DNA of 64,000 nucleotides from Acanthococcus lagerstroemiae (taxonomy: Eukaryota; Arthropoda; Insecta; Hemiptera; Eriococcidae), in assembly GCA_031841125.1 (NCBI GenBank), contig CM063113.1:28727312-28791311 (forward strand). The letters are read 5' to 3'. The notes below the pieces were generated by a model, which worked only from the letters and a program-made list of their open reading frames with translations, ran no database searches and was not told where the DNA came from. Made by a program: the position numbers and the translations under genes. Position 1 is the first letter of the stretch; every line of letters begins with the position of its first letter. This document shows, piece by piece, positions 33,861-44,893 of this stretch.

Positions 33861-34290
33861 CTTAACAGCAATCTGAGGAATAGTACAATGGACTACAAAG
33901 TCTGAGCACTCGGTGCGTACAGCGCCACCGCACACAAATGTAATGTAATTTCGCATCCACGCATCTACAATATTCCATTGATTGCTGTAACAATAGACCA
34001 TAGTTTCAATGATTAGACTGCTAATATTCCCCCCCCCTTCCAGTCTACCATGGGCTCTGCATGAATAATGTACGTTTGTCACAAATGAACTTCAGTTTGT
34101 GGGGTGGGGATGGGGAAATGGGGCCATCTATACCTACCAATTATTGTCGACTTGATTTTCCGCTGAACTCAGATGATATCTGCTGGTCTCGTGGAAAGAA
34201 TATACACAGTGCGCCTCATTACTTTTTAGACTGTGACTACAGAATGTACAAGAAAATTGCGACAGTTTTTTGACAAATTTTATGTAAATT
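33861..34290. other. No gene recognised
   Basis: Starts with probable 3' untranslated sequence of the LINE above (to about 33940). The remainder is unassigned. Confidence 0.35.
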
Positions 34291-34520
34291 AGTCTCTGCA
34301 GCGACACTCTCCTCTGGAATGTATATTTTTGTATAGATCTTCTTGTCTGGTTATTTTCTGTGTAGCAGGATGCGAGTGTCTAACAAATTTCTTTTGTCTC
34401 CTGCATACCTGGACTTCCTGTATGTGATCTTAACAAAACCACGTTCTTCTTTCTCTTACTCTCATGCCTCACTTTTTTTTTCTCCCTCTATCGGCCAGGC
34501 CGGACATCCGTTTAGTTTAG
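34291..34520. repeat. Dispersed repeat, copy 1
   Basis: Shares with 44764-44893 the blocks CAGCGAC-CTCTCCTCT, AATGTATATTTTTGTA, GCATACCTG-ACTTCCT, CCACGTTCTTCT and GGACATCCGTT. Copy 1 has extra sequence between the blocks. Both copies are on the same strand. Confidence 0.7.
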
Positions 34521-34959
34521 TCGTAGTATAAGACTAAGAGATGCAATGAACGAAGGATGGGGAGCTTTCCCGAACATTTTCTAATCTTGGGAAATGTAGT
34601 AAAAGTAGCCCTTACTTTCAAGTAGTGAAATTTTCTTTTTCGCTCGTTAAATTAAAAATTTTTTATTAATGTTCATGAATCAGTTTCTCATCTAGTCAGG
34701 TCGTTAGATGACAAGATTTAAAAATTTTCAAAACTGGTTTGTCTCTCCCTTTTTTTTTTTTTGGTCAATTTTAAAAATGTACGTGAGCCCCACTCTCCAA
34801 ACAAAAAAAGTCGCATTAGTACATCCCTCTGATAAAACTGTTCGTTATAAAACTAATAAAAATTCAATAATTCGCATTCAAGAATCTCCCAGTTTTTTAA
34901 TGATTTTGTTAGACTATTATGACGCTCCGACTTTAAAACACCCTTTCTAAACTTTCGAT
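34521..34959. other. No gene recognised
   Basis: AT-rich, with a run of about 14 T at 34749-34762. Confidence 0.35.
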
Positions 34960-35115
34960 CGGTTTCACAGACTTGATGAAGACTCTTCAAGACTTGATTA
35001 CAAAGTTCTTCATGATTTATTGCCTTTTTAGAACTCCTCCAGACATGCTACAGACTCTTTCGCACTGTTCCAGACTTGATTACAACTTGTTAAGATTTCC
35101 TATGACTCCTTTGAA
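34960..35115. repeat. Decayed 15-bp-period repeat, array 1
   Basis: Variants of AAGACTCTTCAAGACTTG recur at about 15-bp spacing. Same motif family as 43540, 45840, 46680 and (opposite orientation) 50690. Confidence 0.55.
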
Positions 35116-35479
35116 AACGACATAATATAACATAATTTCGAGTATGGTGTATGAGTAGAAACCTGACCTGACACTAACTGCGACAAATCCTGAAGAACTG
35201 ACCCTGACAGTTAAAAAAATGATGTATATTAAAAATAAATTCACATTGTTCTTAGTCTAAGATGATCACGCTGCGACTTGGGTGGACCCTGGCTCGAAGT
35301 GGCGGATGCTATTTACCTGTAATTCAGAGAAAGAAGACACGGCTGAGTATTTAGGCCCTAACTACCTCCTGTATCACTAACATTAATTAAGAGAGATGTT
35401 GGACGAATCCAAGATGGATTTTCCCAATCCAGCATGCGGCTAGTTGAACATGAGGGTATGCGCTCACCCTCCATACCGT

Positions 35480-36370
35480 CAGGGTTGGGCACGGATAACC
35501 AATTTTTTATTCGAATGATGAGGGCTTGTATGCCAAAGAATAACGAATAGTTGGAGGCCAAGACTGAGTCATCCGAATCACGGATAAATTTAACCGATTA
35601 CATTTTTGCCATCTGTAGATAACGGATCACGGATAACTTTCACGTAACACCGAAGACCAAATACATATAAGAATGAGACAGTGTAAAATATCGAGGGCAG
35701 GAGGACAGAATCTGCCGTACCTACTTAACAGTCCACGCGTGAAGATTCGGACATTCTACATAAACATAATACTTCATTGATCTGCTGAAAAATATTGTGA
35801 AATAATTAAATATTTCTTGGTAAATGAAATAATTCTATTAACTAATAAGCAACATTGTATGAAGTACAAACAAGCAAATAACTTTATTTGAACAATTACT
35901 TCATGAAGTCATGACACTTTTATGAATAGTTTGTAATCTGATTCTGATTACCCTTCAAAAGAATTAATTTCTTAAAAAGCTGATCAGACTAAATCAGACA
36001 GCCTCCCCCTTTCAGCTCAGTGATACCGTGATATGGTATTTTGACGTACCGGTATATCCACTTGAAAATGTCCTGGAAAAACACCCTAAAACATGTGGGC
36101 TAGGTCCTTTCTCTGGACATATGACAAAATCCTGTATCACGAGTCACGACAGAACAGCTAATAGGAAATCTATTAAAAAATATTGATAATATCCGTTATT
36201 CGGCCTTCCATTTTCCAAGTCATTCGGCTAAAGGTGGATTATAAGATTGTTTACTTTAATCGGATAGCGAATAAATAATTCCTGGCTCAGATTTATTTGA
36301 ATAAAGGATAAATTTATTCGAATGTTCATCCGGTATCCGTATCTTTTCATTCAAATAATGCCCAACCCTG
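35480..36370. mobile_element. hAT-type non-autonomous element, 891 bp
   Basis: Ends CAGGGTTGGGCA and TGCCCAACCCTG, flanked by a perfect 8-bp duplication CATACCGT (35472-35479 and 36371-36378), the hallmarks of hAT elements. Subterminal regions carry repeats of CGGATAAC and ATTCGAAT types on both sides. No transposase coding sequence. Confidence 0.92.
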
Positions 36371-36548
36371 CATACCGTGCACACACGTCAGTGCTGAGTT
36401 GTCCTGACCATCCATAAAGGGGACACTCAATCTCCCCCTCCCCCATTAGCATACACCTGAAAGAGCTTCAAAATCGAGAGATCAGCAGAAGAAGCACGTT
36501 GCCGTCTAAGCCTGGCTTTCCCAAACTCTGCATAGTACTCCCTTGGTA

Positions 36549-37665
36549 CAAGGTAGGCCATAAAGAACGCATGAATTTGAAAGAATCAGAAAACAACAAT
36601 AATGAATCGTTTGTGAACAAAAATAAAAATAAAAAGTAAAAAAAATACAACGTGATTCCAAAGGTATGCCATTTTATGTATAGTAGCAGTCAACATGTCT
36701 CAGTGGTCAGGCAACATGCACGTGTGGTTTGTTGAAAACTATAGTAAGTGTGAATCCATTATCACCATACAGCAAAAATATTGTCATGAATTTAAACTGC
36801 AGAGGCATGACAAAGTGCCCAATTGCAATAGGATTTTATGATGGGTGAGTAGTAATTTCCGCAAAACTGGTGCAGTGACAAAAAAGAATTGCCTGGTCGA
36901 CGGCAATCAGTACGCACAGCTAGCAACATGGAACGAGTGTGGGATAAGCTGTTATGCGTAGTCCGACATGCTCCGCCCATAAACAGTCTTTCACCCTGCG
37001 CATCCCGCGTCCTATATATATGCTACGCCCAATTGATCAGTACACACAGCGAGCAACGTGAAACGAGTGGAACAAGCTGTTACGCATAGTCAGACACGCT
37101 CCACCCATAAACACTTGCCCCGCGCATCTTGCATTCTATGCTACACCAAATTGATCAGTACACCAAGCGAGCAACTTGAACGAGTGGAACAAGCTGTTAT
37201 GCATAGTCGTACGCTCCGCCCATAAACAGTCTCTCACCCCGCGCATCCTGCGTCCTATGCTACGTCAAATTGATCAGTACACACAGCGAGCAATGTGAAA
37301 CTAGTGAAGCAAGCTGTGCATACTGATCTCCGCCAACTGGGCGATTTTTTCATCATCGCTGCACCAGTTTCGCGGAAATTGCTCACCCATCTTGAAGTCC
37401 TATTGCGATTGGGCACTTTGTTCTGCCTCTGCAGTTCAAAATCAAGACGATATTTTCACTGTATAGTGATAATGGATTCACACTTACTATAGTTTTCAAC
37501 AAACCACACGCGCACGTTGCCTGACCCCCCAGACATGTTGACTGCTACTGTATATAAAATGGCATACCTTTGGAAGCATGTTGCATTTTTTTTAAATTCG
37601 CGAACAATTCATTATTGTCGTTTCCTGATTCTTTCAAATTCATGCGTTCTTTATGGCCCACCCTG
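36549..37665. mobile_element. Long-TIR DNA element with internal tandem array
   Basis: Flanked by TA (36547-36548 and 37666-37667). Inverted repeats of about 350 bp run from CAAGGTAGGCCATAAAGAAC at the left to the matching GTTCTTTATGGCCCACCCTG at the right, and include GTGTGAATCCATTATCAC and ACTATAGT blocks. Only the middle (36908-37325) lies outside the arms and consists of tandem units. No transposase. The TA site suggests Tc1/mariner-type mobilisation. Confidence 0.88.
36908..37325. repeat. Tandem array inside the long-TIR element, ~3.4 units
   Basis: Units start at 36908, 37038, 37156 and 37275 (130, 118 and 119 bp, then partial). Each begins CAGTAC-C-CAGCGAGCAAC-like, contains AACAAGCTGTTA and CGCTCC-CCCATAAACA, and ends AAATTGAT. 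Units differ by small indels. Confidence 0.88.
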
Positions 37666-37916
37666 TACTACCTTCCACATACTGTCGGGTCCACAAGACA
37701 GTAGTGCCATTAACCTAACGTATACTAAGTATTGAGTAATGTAATTTTATATAACCTATCGAAGGCGAATACTTAATAAGTGACCCACTTGAGAGGTGAA
37801 CACACTTACCCCAAGTTCGGCAATAAAAGATGCAATAATCACAATACGAGAATATCAGCTACTAGAAGTCCAAGTGCACACCGCAACATACAAATCAGAC
37901 TGACCATACGATTTTA

Positions 37917-38170
37917 TTAGTCCCAGCAATTGTGGTGGAAAAGAAGATGGTGCCTAAAATATATTCTCTCCGATACTCTCTTAATTACAACCACATTTTC
38001 CATGAGCTCTTCTTTAATATAAAATTTAATATAAAATCCCCCCCTATAACCCTTGGTTTGTCCATAGTGATAGAAGAAGTAACCCTGATTCTTATGGATT
38101 ATGTTTTCCCCATTTTTCATAATTTCTGAGAGGGGCATTTATATCCCATTTTATTTCCTTAATGTTTTTT
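37917..38170 (-). pseudogene. RTE-like LINE endonuclease fragment
   Basis: GYFFYHYGQTKGYRGGFYIKF and ELMENVVVIKRVSERIYF align with GYVFYHVGQTKGYRG and SERICLLKL of the endonuclease at 29181-29876. Only about 75 codons survive. Same family as the nested LINE, separate insertion or relic. Confidence 0.82.
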
Positions 38171-38507
38171 TCAAATTTCAAAATTCTGTCGTTGGCACCA
38201 ATCCCTCACAATTATAATACAAAAGATACAATTTTGTTTTGCTTTTTGAGTTATCCGAAAAAATGATTTGATGTTTTGTTTCTTTATTTCGTCCAATCAA
38301 GAGATAACGGTACGAAAACTGCAGTGCAAGGGCTGGAGCTTCAACCAGACGAGTCTCACACGACGAGTGAGTGATGAGGAAGAGGCAGCGCGTCCGCTGC
38401 GGGGGACCTGAAATTTCCAGGCGAGCGCTCTGGGAGTGCGGACCTCGGTCAGTAGGGAACCCCGTGGTGGCCCTGGCAGGACGCGCGCATCGTTCCGGCC
38501 AGGAGAA
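38171..38507. other. No gene recognised; GC-rich toward the right
   Basis: 38335-38507 is distinctly GC-rich (several CpG) and leads into the dispersed repeat at 38508. No motif recognised. Confidence 0.35.
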
Positions 38508-38642
38508 ATGGGGGCTCGGGCCCGGCCCCAAAGCGTTCCCCTCGGCACTGATGCGATGCCCGAAAGGTTAGTTTCCGGTACCGGGGGTGCGGTGTCTCAG
38601 GGGCCACTTTGGCATGCGTGCATCGCCACACGTCCCACCACA
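38508..38642 (+). repeat. GC-rich dispersed repeat, copy 2
   Basis: Most complete copy: GATGCGATGCCCGAAAGG, GGGTGCGGTGTCTCAGGGGC and CACTTTGGCATGCGTGCATC in order. See also 23302-23420 and 61022-61137. Confidence 0.82.
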
Positions 38643-39214
38643 CCATTTTGTCCAATGCGGGGATTGGCCTCCGACGAATACTCGTTAGATTTTTGGTATG
38701 TGCCCCCTTTCCCCCTTTTCACCGAAGGCTTGTGTATATTGAGAGGGTCGTGCAGCTTAATCCCCCCGCAGTGGCTGTAAACTGTACTGGGGAGAGGACG
38801 GAGCTCCGAAGAGACTTGCCTGCCATGGTTCTTACATTCGGTCACTGCGCTGTCCATGAGTGACTGCCACCCGTGTCCCTCCTGAAACTGTCGACAGTTT
38901 CATATTTCCTGTTCAAGAATTCCGTCTTCGCCGGCACATTAGCTCGGTGTAATTTCCTCGCGACAATTTTATCCCGTAGAGCCGCAAAAATAGCGGACGT
39001 AAATCAAAACGCTAGCGATAAAAGGTAACTGAGAGAGATATAGGAGTTTGGAGGTCGAGGAAATACGATTGCCGGTGAAGGTGTGTAGAGGATGACTATA
39101 AGCGTCGAACCCTACTGCAGATGGAGGTGGCGGGCTGGAATGCTGCTGGAAATCGAGAGCTTGGCGTTGGCAGCGGCCGCCATAAATCACCGCGTTCCGT
39201 TTTTGTGTTCGCAG
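38643..39214. other. Intron end, no gene recognised
   Basis: Apparently unique sequence before the exon. The last 15 bases before the exon are T-rich and end in GCAG. Confidence 0.4.
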
Positions 39215-39501
39215 GTTTATCGTGTCTACGACTATTACTACATGGTCGAGTCGCGAACCGTGTATCCGAATCTGTGGCGAGTCGTGAACCTGATTCACAT
39301 TCTGCTGATACTGGCGCACTGGTTCGGCTGTTTCTACTATTTGCTGTCCGAGGCGGAAGGCTTCAAGGGTGACTGGGTGTACCCGTACCGGCCAACGGGC
39401 GAATATGCTACGTTGACGCGCAAATACCTGGGCTCGTTGTACTGGTCCACGCTCACGCTGACCACCATCGGTGATTTGCCAACGCCGGAAACGAACGCCG
39501 A
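39215..39501 (+). CDS. Cngl: Cyclic-nucleotide-gated-channel-like gene, internal exon (S4, S5, pore)
   Basis: Acceptor TTTTTGTGTTCGCAG and donor GA|GTAAGT give a 287-bp exon, entry phase 0, exit phase 2. It begins VYRVYDYYYMVESRTVYP, completing S4 with the previous exon. S5 follows (NLIHILLILAHWFGCFYYLL), then GDWVYPYRP, LTRKYLGSLYWSTLTLTTIG and DLPTPETNA. TTIGDLPTPETN is the re-entrant pore loop and selectivity filter. The acidic glutamate of classical CNG A subunits (TIGETP) is replaced by Asp, the form I associate with the arthropod and nematode CNG-like group. S6, the C-linker and the cyclic-nucleotide-binding domain must lie in later exons, not recognised in the 24.5 kb to the right edge. 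Confidence 0.95.
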
Positions 39502-39956
39502 GTAAGTATTGAGATTTATTTATGGGCTCGCAAAACTCGTGTACATTAAGTCGTGAAAAACCAAGCACGGGGATCCAGAAAGATGCGTTTTTGTGTGAAC
39601 TTTAAGCGAACCAGAGAACTACATATAGTAACGCGGTTTCCCGAACCCTTTTGCATAATAAGTATTGAGTTCATTGGATTTCCGGACAAGAAACGATGTG
39701 ATCGTAATTATTGTCTCTGCACGGCTTGTCACTGTATTAACATGACCATTCACTTCTCATTCTTGTTTTTTTGATCGGGTGCTTTTCCTCAGCAGGAAAC
39801 TATTCCTGTTTATTTTAGTGAAAGCAGTTCCTCTCACTAACTATTCCTACATATTTATCTTAAGTGAAAACAAGCATTTAATTTATATTTGCAAGTGGAT
39901 TTCGTGAATTACGTTTAAACCTGTGGGGTGTAATCCCCCCCCCTCGGCGGATGTAT
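39502..39956. other. Start of the next channel intron, no gene recognised
   Basis: Begins with the GTAAGT donor. Unassigned AT-rich sequence. Confidence 0.5.
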
Positions 39957-41068
39957 CAGTCTGTCGAAAATGTCGAAAAACAACCTTCCTGGACTCTGGA
40001 CCTTTTCGACTTCAAAATTGTTGAAATGAGATAGATGCTGTTTACTGATGAATACTTCCCTCGTATAGTCTGGCCAGTTTAAGTTGGCACTTTTAGTTTC
40101 GTTGCGAGTTGTCAGGTTTACCCATGAACGCAAAACAGACGAACTGCATATGAACTGTGCAGTTCTATTTCCAATTATGCAATCTGAAGTCCCCTGAAAA
40201 ACCGGTTTCTCCGCGTTGTTGGACGAAATAGGAGTGCCAACTTAAAGTGGCCTATACCTGCTTGCACAATTGAGACTCAAACCGTACACAATACCTGCTT
40301 TAACAATGAAACGTCACGGCTCCAACGTAAACAATGAAACCGTCACCGCTCCGACGTACCCTGCTGAAAACAACTACCCTCGTTGGATCAAGTAACTCAG
40401 AACCCTCATCATTCAGTTTCTATCCTTGCTTGGAAATACTCATCTTGTTTTGTGCTGTGAAATTCACGTAAGTATAGTTATCGCGTGTTCGCGTTCGCGC
40501 TCGTTACTGGAGTCTTTGTTCTGGAATAGTTCCTCCTGTCATGGATATGGATCAGGTCAGTGTACCATAGCTTATTTTAGCTGCGTTTTATTACGTTTAT
40601 GAGAACCGTTACTCTCAAGTGCTCAAATCAATAGTTCATTATAAGACTCTTGTTTTCTTTCTGCAACAACCTTTTCTATCTTCCACTGCGCCTATTGGTC
40701 TGAGTTTGTGACTTGGTCCAGCCTTATCTCCGTGATATATTTAAATCTAATGGTTGAAATAAAATTACCGCCCACTAAGCGGTCATATCGTACTCTGCTG
40801 ATTCCATATCTAAATTTTATTTCACATGATAGCAGAAGGTGGTTGTTTTCAGCAGGGTATGTCTGAGCGGTGACGTTTTCATTGTTCACGTCGGAGCGGT
40901 GACGTTTCATTGTTAAAGCAGGTATTGTGTACGGTTCGAGTCTCAATTGTGCAAGCAGGTACGAGGGAAGTATTCATCAGTAAACAGCATCTATCTCCTT
41001 TCAACAATGTTGAAGTTGAAAAGGTCTAGAGTCCAGGAAGGTTGTTTTTCTACATTTACGACAGTCAT
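39957..41068. mobile_element. Foldback-like element with ~226-bp inverted repeats
   Basis: The left arm (39957-40065 plus 40255-40375) and right arm (40843-41068) are near-identical inverted copies. Recognisable blocks are AAACAACCTTCCTGGACTCT, GATGCTGTTTACTGATGAAT, CTGCTTGCACAATTGAGACT and TACCCTGCTGAAAACAAC. Within each arm a unit of about 28 bp (AACAATGAAA-CGTCAC-GCTCC-ACGT) is repeated twice. The central loop of about 470 bp is unique. The left arm is split by a MITE. No coding sequence. Confidence 0.87.
40066..40254. mobile_element. 189-bp MITE inserted in the foldback arm
   Basis: Ends carry inverted repeats (GGCCAGTTTAAGTTGGCACT on the left; the right end, reverse-complemented, gives GGCCACTTTAAGTTGGCACT). 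The element is flanked by TA at 40064-40065 and 40255-40256. The unsplit right arm shows the pre-insertion sequence (CCCTCGTACCTGCTTGC on the complementary strand), so boundaries are exact. Confidence 0.92.
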
Positions 41069-42639
41069 CTGTGCAGGCTCACCCATAGCCGCCGGCCAGT
41101 CAGACAACACGCCAAACGAGAATTTACCGGAGTCACTGGCTGCCGACTAGCGTGTCGACCCTTATATCCCTAGTAAAAGTTCGCCGGAACTGGGCACAAG
41201 TGAGAGTGAGGGGTGAGGTACCACAAGTTCTGATTCCATACAAAACCACGATCAAAACCGACGGTATTATATAGCCTAATATATTCAGTCGTTCCAGAAA
41301 ACTTGCGGTAACGTAACACGATGTGTATTCACATCTGCGTCCGACATTATATGCGAGTTTGGCAGAAACTCCACGAAATCCTACATAATAATTCCCAATA
41401 GTGAGTTGATCGCACAGAGGAGATTAACTTTTTGGCTTTTCTACTAGATCCAGTTGGCTTTTTGCTGGCACACCAGCGCGATGGAGTTTGTCTTCGAAAT
41501 TCTGAAATACCCAAAAATGCGGGGAGATTTCCTTTTTTCGAGGCGCATGGCGCTTAACCGCTCAAAACGAGCATCCCAAAAAAGTGAACAGCTGAACGAA
41601 GTGCCGCGAATGCCAGCGTGGAAAATAACTATTTTTGTACCGAGTGCTTTTAGTGAGTCATTTTTAAACGAGTATCAGTACCGTTGCAGTCTTGGCACTG
41701 ATACTAGCCTTGAGAATAACCCCTCTCCTCTACCCTTGATAATACTTGTTTGTAAGTACTGAACTCAAAGTATGTAAGTCGAGTAGGGGTGGTGCAGTGC
41801 AGTGTACTGGCAGGCGTGATGAGTTCGCTGGATTCCTGGACTTGCACTGGTCAGAGTACTATCCACTACTCGTAGATTAAGTATATGTTACAACGTTGAT
41901 GTAAGTTCAGCAGTGTTATCTCGGTCGTAAAGAAAAAAGTCGTTTTACAAATGAATTGGTGTGCGTAAAGTGTTGCCAGACTTAGTTTAAAAGGACTAGC
42001 CTTGGTCCATTTGTGCATTGGTCAAAACACCTGGTCCATTTCGTTGGTCCATCACAATTTTTGGTCTTTACGTGGTCCATGTCAGGTCTACACCTAATAT
42101 TGCGAGTTTTGAGTGGTAATTTTCATCTTGTCATGTGTTGGAAAATTTGATAAAGTACTAAGAGAAGCAGCACTGCAGATGCAATCCAGCTCCCTGCTCG
42201 CAGCTAGGATTTTTAAAACGGCCGCGAAAAATAAGACAAGTAACTTCTCTACTCGAAATGGGTCAGCGACCCCTTCAACTTGCGAAGTGGCAGACTGGAG
42301 TCGCGCAGCACTATCACTCCATCAACAACAGAAAGGTATTCTGCAATAAATTCTAACTAATTCAGGTCTTCTTACGCTACAGACAAAGAAGGGATTTTAT
42401 TTCAGTTCAAATAAAGTTTACAGTTTGAATAGTCATAACCAAGATCATCACTAATACTATCAGCACTTGTTACCTGGCATTCAGTTTTGAGAACGTCGGC
42501 GGTACATTTGTTGGGCATAACTACGTACTTCAGCATTAACATACAATGATCAAAAAACAGAAAAACAATCAGTCGCAACTTATACATCTTCAGGATAAAT
42601 ATCTTCACTATATTCAACAGCAGGCTACGAAATTTGATT
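41069..42639. other. No gene recognised
   Basis: Unassigned. 41990-42090 has TGGTCCAT recurring four times at 15- to 30-bp spacing. Open frames lack family motifs. Confidence 0.35.
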
Positions 42640-43235
42640 TCGATTTGCTTGTTGCTTAATGAATTTGTAGTCTTTGTTGTATACGATTCTGCTCCTGATA
42701 TTCTGATCTACATTTATAAACTCTCTGTCAGGGATGTACCAGTTGGGAGGCAGGGGGCAACTTACACCCCCCTGCAGGAGTTTTCCACTCAGAAGTTGGG
42801 AAGATTTACCATTTTAGTCAGGCGAGTTGGGAAAATCCAACAAGTTAGAAAATTTTTTTTTGCTTTGATACTTGGGAATTGAATTGAGAAGTTGGGGAAA
42901 ACTCAACAAATCAAAAGGGTTTTCTTCTATTGCATTGATACTTGGGAAGTTTGAGTTGAGTCAGTTGAAAAAATCCAACCGATCAAAAGGTTTCTTTTTT
43001 TGCTTTGATACTTGGGGATTCTGAGTTGAGTCAGTTGGGATTTTCACTATTTGTACCCCCCTCCCCCTAGGAAAACTCTTTATTTCTTCGCTACGTCCCT
43101 GCTCTCTGTGCATCATATAGTAAGACTTTATCCTGTACGTGTTCACAAGCTAATTGTTCATTAGCCTCATCACACATTCCCATCATCGCCACAGAGGGTA
43201 GCTCTGTTGTTTCATCTTCGGGTGAAGATAACCAC
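42640..43235 (-). pseudogene. Possible coding relic split by a hAT-type element
   Basis: When the element at 42729-43101 and one 8-bp duplication are removed, the minus strand is open for about 66 codons. It begins LALWLSSPEDETTELPS, continues VAMMGMCDEANEQLACEHV and YDAQRVYKCRSEYQEQ, and ends RLQIH before TAA. A splice-acceptor-like CTGTTTCAG precedes it at about 43262. The composition looks protein-like but no family is recognised, and an open stretch of this length can occur by chance. Confidence 0.3.
42729..43101. mobile_element. hAT-type MITE, 373 bp, with internal tandem repeat
   Basis: Ends CAGGGATGTA and TACGTCCCTG, flanked by a perfect 8-bp duplication CTCTCTGT (42721-42728 and 43102-43109). 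The interior consists of about three copies of a ~75-bp unit (GAGTTGGG-AAA-CCAAC, TTTTTGC-TTGATACTTGGG). A piece of the same unit occurs at 62885-62985. Confidence 0.92.
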
Positions 43236-43539
43236 AACGCTAGGCTTCACTGCTCGAAACCTGAAACAGAATACAAAAATTAACATTAATACGTTTACCA
43301 TATTTATGAGACATCATTCACATCGCATTACTCCTTGGAAAATTTACTGATAAGAATACCATAGGAAGTTGTATGTACTTGGTTCAATTCAAAGAAATTC
43401 TACACTAATTAAACTGAGAACCGATTTCATAACATTAACAAACAATACACTTGCCTCTTCTGAATCTAGTTCATTTCCTCACTTTCTTTTAGGAAATAAG
43501 AAAATCGAACAACGACGCAAATTGGTGTACCACTACAAT
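43236..43539. other. No gene recognised
   Basis: Short AT-rich stretch between the possible relic and the short-period repeat. Confidence 0.3.
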
Positions 43540-43800
43540 CTCAATTTCATTTTGAACTTCTTCCAGGCCTCTTCAAACTATGTTCAGGGCTTTTCCGAAC
43601 TCGTTTCTCTTTTAAGTTTCTCTCAGATTCTTCAAGATTTCGTTTAGCTTCGCTAAGACTCTTTTAAGACTACTTATGACCTATTTATTTTAGACGTGTT
43701 GAAAATCTTTTTAGACTTATTCAAACGGACTTAAGGCTCTTTGACACTGTTAAATGCTTTTTGAAAATTGTTCAAGACTATTGAGCTGCTTACATACACG
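43540..43800. repeat. Decayed 15-bp-period repeat, array 2
   Basis: TTCAAGATT, AAGACTCTTTTAAGACT and related words recur at about 15-bp steps. Confidence 0.5.
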
Positions 43801-44763
43801 TTCTGGACTTCCGTCCCAGCCTTTTTGATGTGAACGACGCAAGGAGGGCCAATACGCGTTGTGCGAACCTGGAAGAGGAGGAGGCGAGAGCAAATTTAAA
43901 ACAGCTGAGTTATTATACGAAACGTGGTAAATTCATTTCTCCCCAACCATGTAAACGCTCTCAACCTACCAAAGTTCTGGAAGAAAATTCAAGTTCATCC
44001 AGCTAAGCAATAACGACGGTCGCGTAATTGGGCGACCACACAGGCAAAAATTGAAAGGACTACCCATCACTGAAATCTTGTACCGAAATCATTTTACTCG
44101 TACATGTGTTCGTTCTGCATCCATGCAGTATATAAAAATACCAAACCTACGAGGATAAATTGCCACGTAACTGGCCACAAGATGGATGGTGAACGAATAA
44201 GGCTGTCGCAAATAATCTTCGCTAATGCCACTTTCTGACATTTGTGTAGAACGATCGTTTGGTTAGCTGTGCGAGACCCCAGACAATTTTGCTCTCATAT
44301 TCTCGTGTGTTCACGCAGGAAGTGTGTAAAATTACCAAAAAACAGTGCGTTTCATGTCCGTAGGTAGGCGGGTGCATACCTTCTTTCAATTTTTTAGCGA
44401 ATTGAAAATGAAATGAGCTATTGTGTTCGACCTGATCCCGTGGCAAGCGGAGACGTCAGTAGGACGCAATAAATCACCATGGTGTATTTTTTATGTTCAG
44501 GGACGGGGACCTGAAGGAAAACATTTCACTAGGTGGAATAGTATTGAGGTACTAAAGTGAATTATTGTTATTGACTCTTCAGCTTTCTATATGGAATGTG
44601 GTGAAGACAGGAAAATATCCACAATTTTTTCAAAGAGAAATTGTGAAAAATGAAATACAGATAATTTCAGTGAGAAACAATTTTTATCATCTGCCTTTAT
44701 TATACTGAATGCATACTAAGATACTCGAGGTAAGGGATATTAATGATTGGTGGGAAGTAGGGG
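43801..44763. other. No gene recognised
   Basis: Unassigned sequence. Confidence 0.3.
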
Positions 44764-44893
44764 CAGCGACCCTCTCCTCTCCAATGTATATTTTTGTACA
44801 CATACCTGCACTTCCTATACGTGATCTTTTCTAAGCCACGTTCTTCTCCTTTTTTCTCCTTCGATCGGTCAAATAGGACATCCGTTCAGCTAC
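44764..44893. repeat. Dispersed repeat, copy 2
   Basis: Shorter version of 34291-34520, same block order and orientation. Confidence 0.7.

Larger units (their letters stand above)
20020..39214 (+). other. 19.2 kb intron of the channel gene
   Basis: It begins GTGAGT and ends in a T-rich tract with GCAG (39211-39214). The flanking exons join in phase 0 between RFVK and VYRVYDYYY, reconstituting S4, and no missing residues are apparent. It is filled with transposable elements listed separately. Confidence 0.85.
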
